Shown: piece after piece, positions 63,205-64,000 of the stretch
How positions within the stretch are numbered: position 1 is the first letter of the stretch
Layout: the number at the start of each line of letters is the position of its first letter
Assembly (NCBI GenBank): GCA_050303615.1
Contig: JBNLCC010000157.1
Coordinates: 18,280 to 82,279 of the forward strand
Direction of reading: 5' to 3'
Origin: CAZDXJ01 sp050303615
GTDB taxonomy: Bacteria > Pseudomonadota > Gammaproteobacteria > Methylococcales > Methylomonadaceae
Length of the DNA: 64,000 nt
Program-made: the position numbers and the translations under genes
The notes under the pieces: model-generated
The model's database searches: none
What the model was told of the DNA's origin: nothing
The model's input: only the letters and a program-made list of their open reading frames with translations

Positions 63205-64000
63205 TTAATGCCTCCCTCCCGCCAAACGCACGGCAATTTCATCGAACGATTCCGCCGAAATCAAATACAAATAGGTCGAGTCACCGAGCTCTCCTCTTGC
63301 GGCAAGGTTTTCGTCTTCGATGGTGGACGCCAGCCATGGGCCGTTTAAATGCTGGTAATCGACCGGCACCGGTACATCGGAAATATTGCGCAGTTCCAGG
63401 GCGGTGACGTTGACCCCGCCTTTATACCAGCCGGCAACCGGAATGACCCGGATGCGGCTGTCATAAAGCAGGTCGGGAACCTGCTGGCCGGACATTAGCG
63501 TCTGCCGAATGCCCGGTATCGCTTCCCGCTCTTCCGCGGGCAGGCGCACCGCGGTTGCCGCATATTGCGTCAGTTCGATATAGGTCTGCTGCGCGGCGGA
63601 AGTTTGCTGCTGCGGGCTACTCTGCGTTTGATCACTCAAGCTGCCCTTGCCGTGATAACGGTCAAACGCATCTTGTTTGTCGTACAGTTTATAGTCGGGC
63701 TGCAGCTCATAACCGTTCGGGTTCCTGCGATCGTTTCGATAAACATCCATCGAATGGTCGCTGAAATCCAGTGCGTCGGGATGAATACTGTTGTCTTTCA
63801 ATACCTGCCGGCTGACCGGTTCGGCTTCATCAGGCGAGTTCATGATGTATGGTTTGATGATCACCACCAGTTCCTTGCGCTGGCGAGTTTTTGCCGTTTC
63901 TTTGAAGAAGAATCCCAGCAACGGAATATCGCCCAATATCGGTACTTTTGTCTCCTGGTCTCCGCTGCCTTCCTCGATTAAGCCGCCGACGGCAATTGCC
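63205..64000 (-). CDS. Secretin C-terminus fused to a DUF3438/TIGR03749-like domain (partial, runs off the window)
   Basis: The gene continues beyond 64000, so only its C-terminal ~264 residues are seen. They open with the end of a secretin (VGGLIEEGSG, then VPILGDIPLLGFFF and ELVVIIKPYIM), the pore-forming outer-membrane ring of type II/III and pilus systems. A Gln/Asp-rich linker follows. The last ~125 residues (ELTQYAATAVRLP, WYKGGVNVTALELRN, LNGPWLASTIED, LGDSTYLYLISAESFDEIAV) match the conjugation protein family TIGR03749/DUF3438 as I recall it. The fusion is unusual. Confidence 0.75.
   Translation of the reverse strand, partial: AIAVGGLIEEGSGDQETKVPILGDIPLLGFFFKETAKTRQRKELVVIIKPYIMNSPDEAEPVSRQVLKDNSIHPDALDFSDHSMDVYRNDRRNPNGYELQPDYKLYDKQDAFDRYHGKGSLSDQTQSSPQQQTSAAQQTYIELTQYAATAVRLPAEEREAIPGIRQTLMSGQQVPDLLYDSRIRVIPVAGWYKGGVNVTALELRNISDVPVPVDYQHLNGPWLASTIEDENLAARGELGDSTYLYLISAESFDEIAVRLAGGRH

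Noticed and set aside
63109..63205. Longer N-terminus of the barrel protein
   Set aside because: It reads through a palindromic intergenic repeat and has no signal or family similarity; the start was set at 63088.
1..64000. UGA reassigned to Trp genome-wide
   Set aside because: Intact genes such as hoxF, nadC and xdhA end in TGA, and Trp is encoded by TGG; only accessory genes show internal TGA.
1..64000. CRISPR arrays, tRNA or rRNA genes, insertion sequences
   Set aside because: No spaced direct repeats, no cloverleaf-like intergenic stretch and no transposase-like protein were seen on either strand.

Overview
The window (about 50% GC) reads as the chromosome of a gammaproteobacterium. The best evidence is the rsmI // lpoA-yraN-diaA neighbourhood, together with AmpD, YicC-Gmk and a GapA-Pyk pair. 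A soluble NAD-linked [NiFe] hydrogenase, a DUF5765 membrane protein and a heavy-metal RND pump would suit a methanotroph-like (Methylococcales-type) bacterium. No methane-oxidation gene is present, so that placement is an inference.

Layout. (1) 0.6-10.2 kb, minus strand: a glycan module resembling the mycobacterial decaprenyl-phospho-arabinose pathway. It has a UbiA-type phosphoribosyltransferase, a DprE1-like FAD oxidase, a DprE2-like SDR, GtrA, an FAD protein, an epimerase and a flippase-like membrane protein. The probable GT-C glycosyltransferase in the middle is broken by three frameshifts, and a partial second copy of its C-terminal domain is broken by a stop codon. (2) 10.2-17.4 kb: housekeeping genes (ampD, nadC, flavin reductase, glcD-like, diaA, yraN, lpoA, rsmI). 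(3) 17.4-20.5 kb: a 7-bp tandem repeat joined to a paralogous family of secreted proteins, of which one is intact, one is carried behind a P/Homo B domain and has in-frame TGA codons, and one is a truncated remnant. (4) 20.9-26.8 kb: hydrogenase operon hoxF-U-Y-(MerC-like)-H-W. (5) 26.9-30.6 kb: a compact minus-strand cassette of AlbA_2/Schlafen-type protein, ParA-type ATPase, tiny ORF and a second AlbA_2 protein that carries a TAA. (6) 30.7-34.7 kb: rdgB-rph, a Ser/Thr kinase, yicC-gmk. (7) 34.7-41.5 kb: RRM protein and a CusCBA/Czc-like efflux operon with DUF3240. (8) 41.6-46.6 kb: Tim44-like protein, hydroxyacid dehydrogenase, YchJ-like protein, SPOR protein, argS. (9) 46.8-52.0 kb: xanthine-dehydrogenase-type operon with its XdhC chaperone. 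(10) 52.3-58.8 kb: DUF5765, gapA-pyk with a clear terminator, a TRAP solute-binding protein, argH. (11) 59-64 kb: secreted subtilisin-like protein with a dockerin, an outer-membrane barrel, and the C-terminus of a secretin fused to a conjugation-type DUF3438/TIGR03749-like domain, cut by the window edge.

Gene disruptions cluster in the accessory parts (0.6-8 kb, 17-20 kb, 27-28 kb), while the housekeeping genes are intact. This favours real decay of accessory systems over uniformly poor sequence, although three of the frameshifts lie at or next to homopolymers and need read-level checking.
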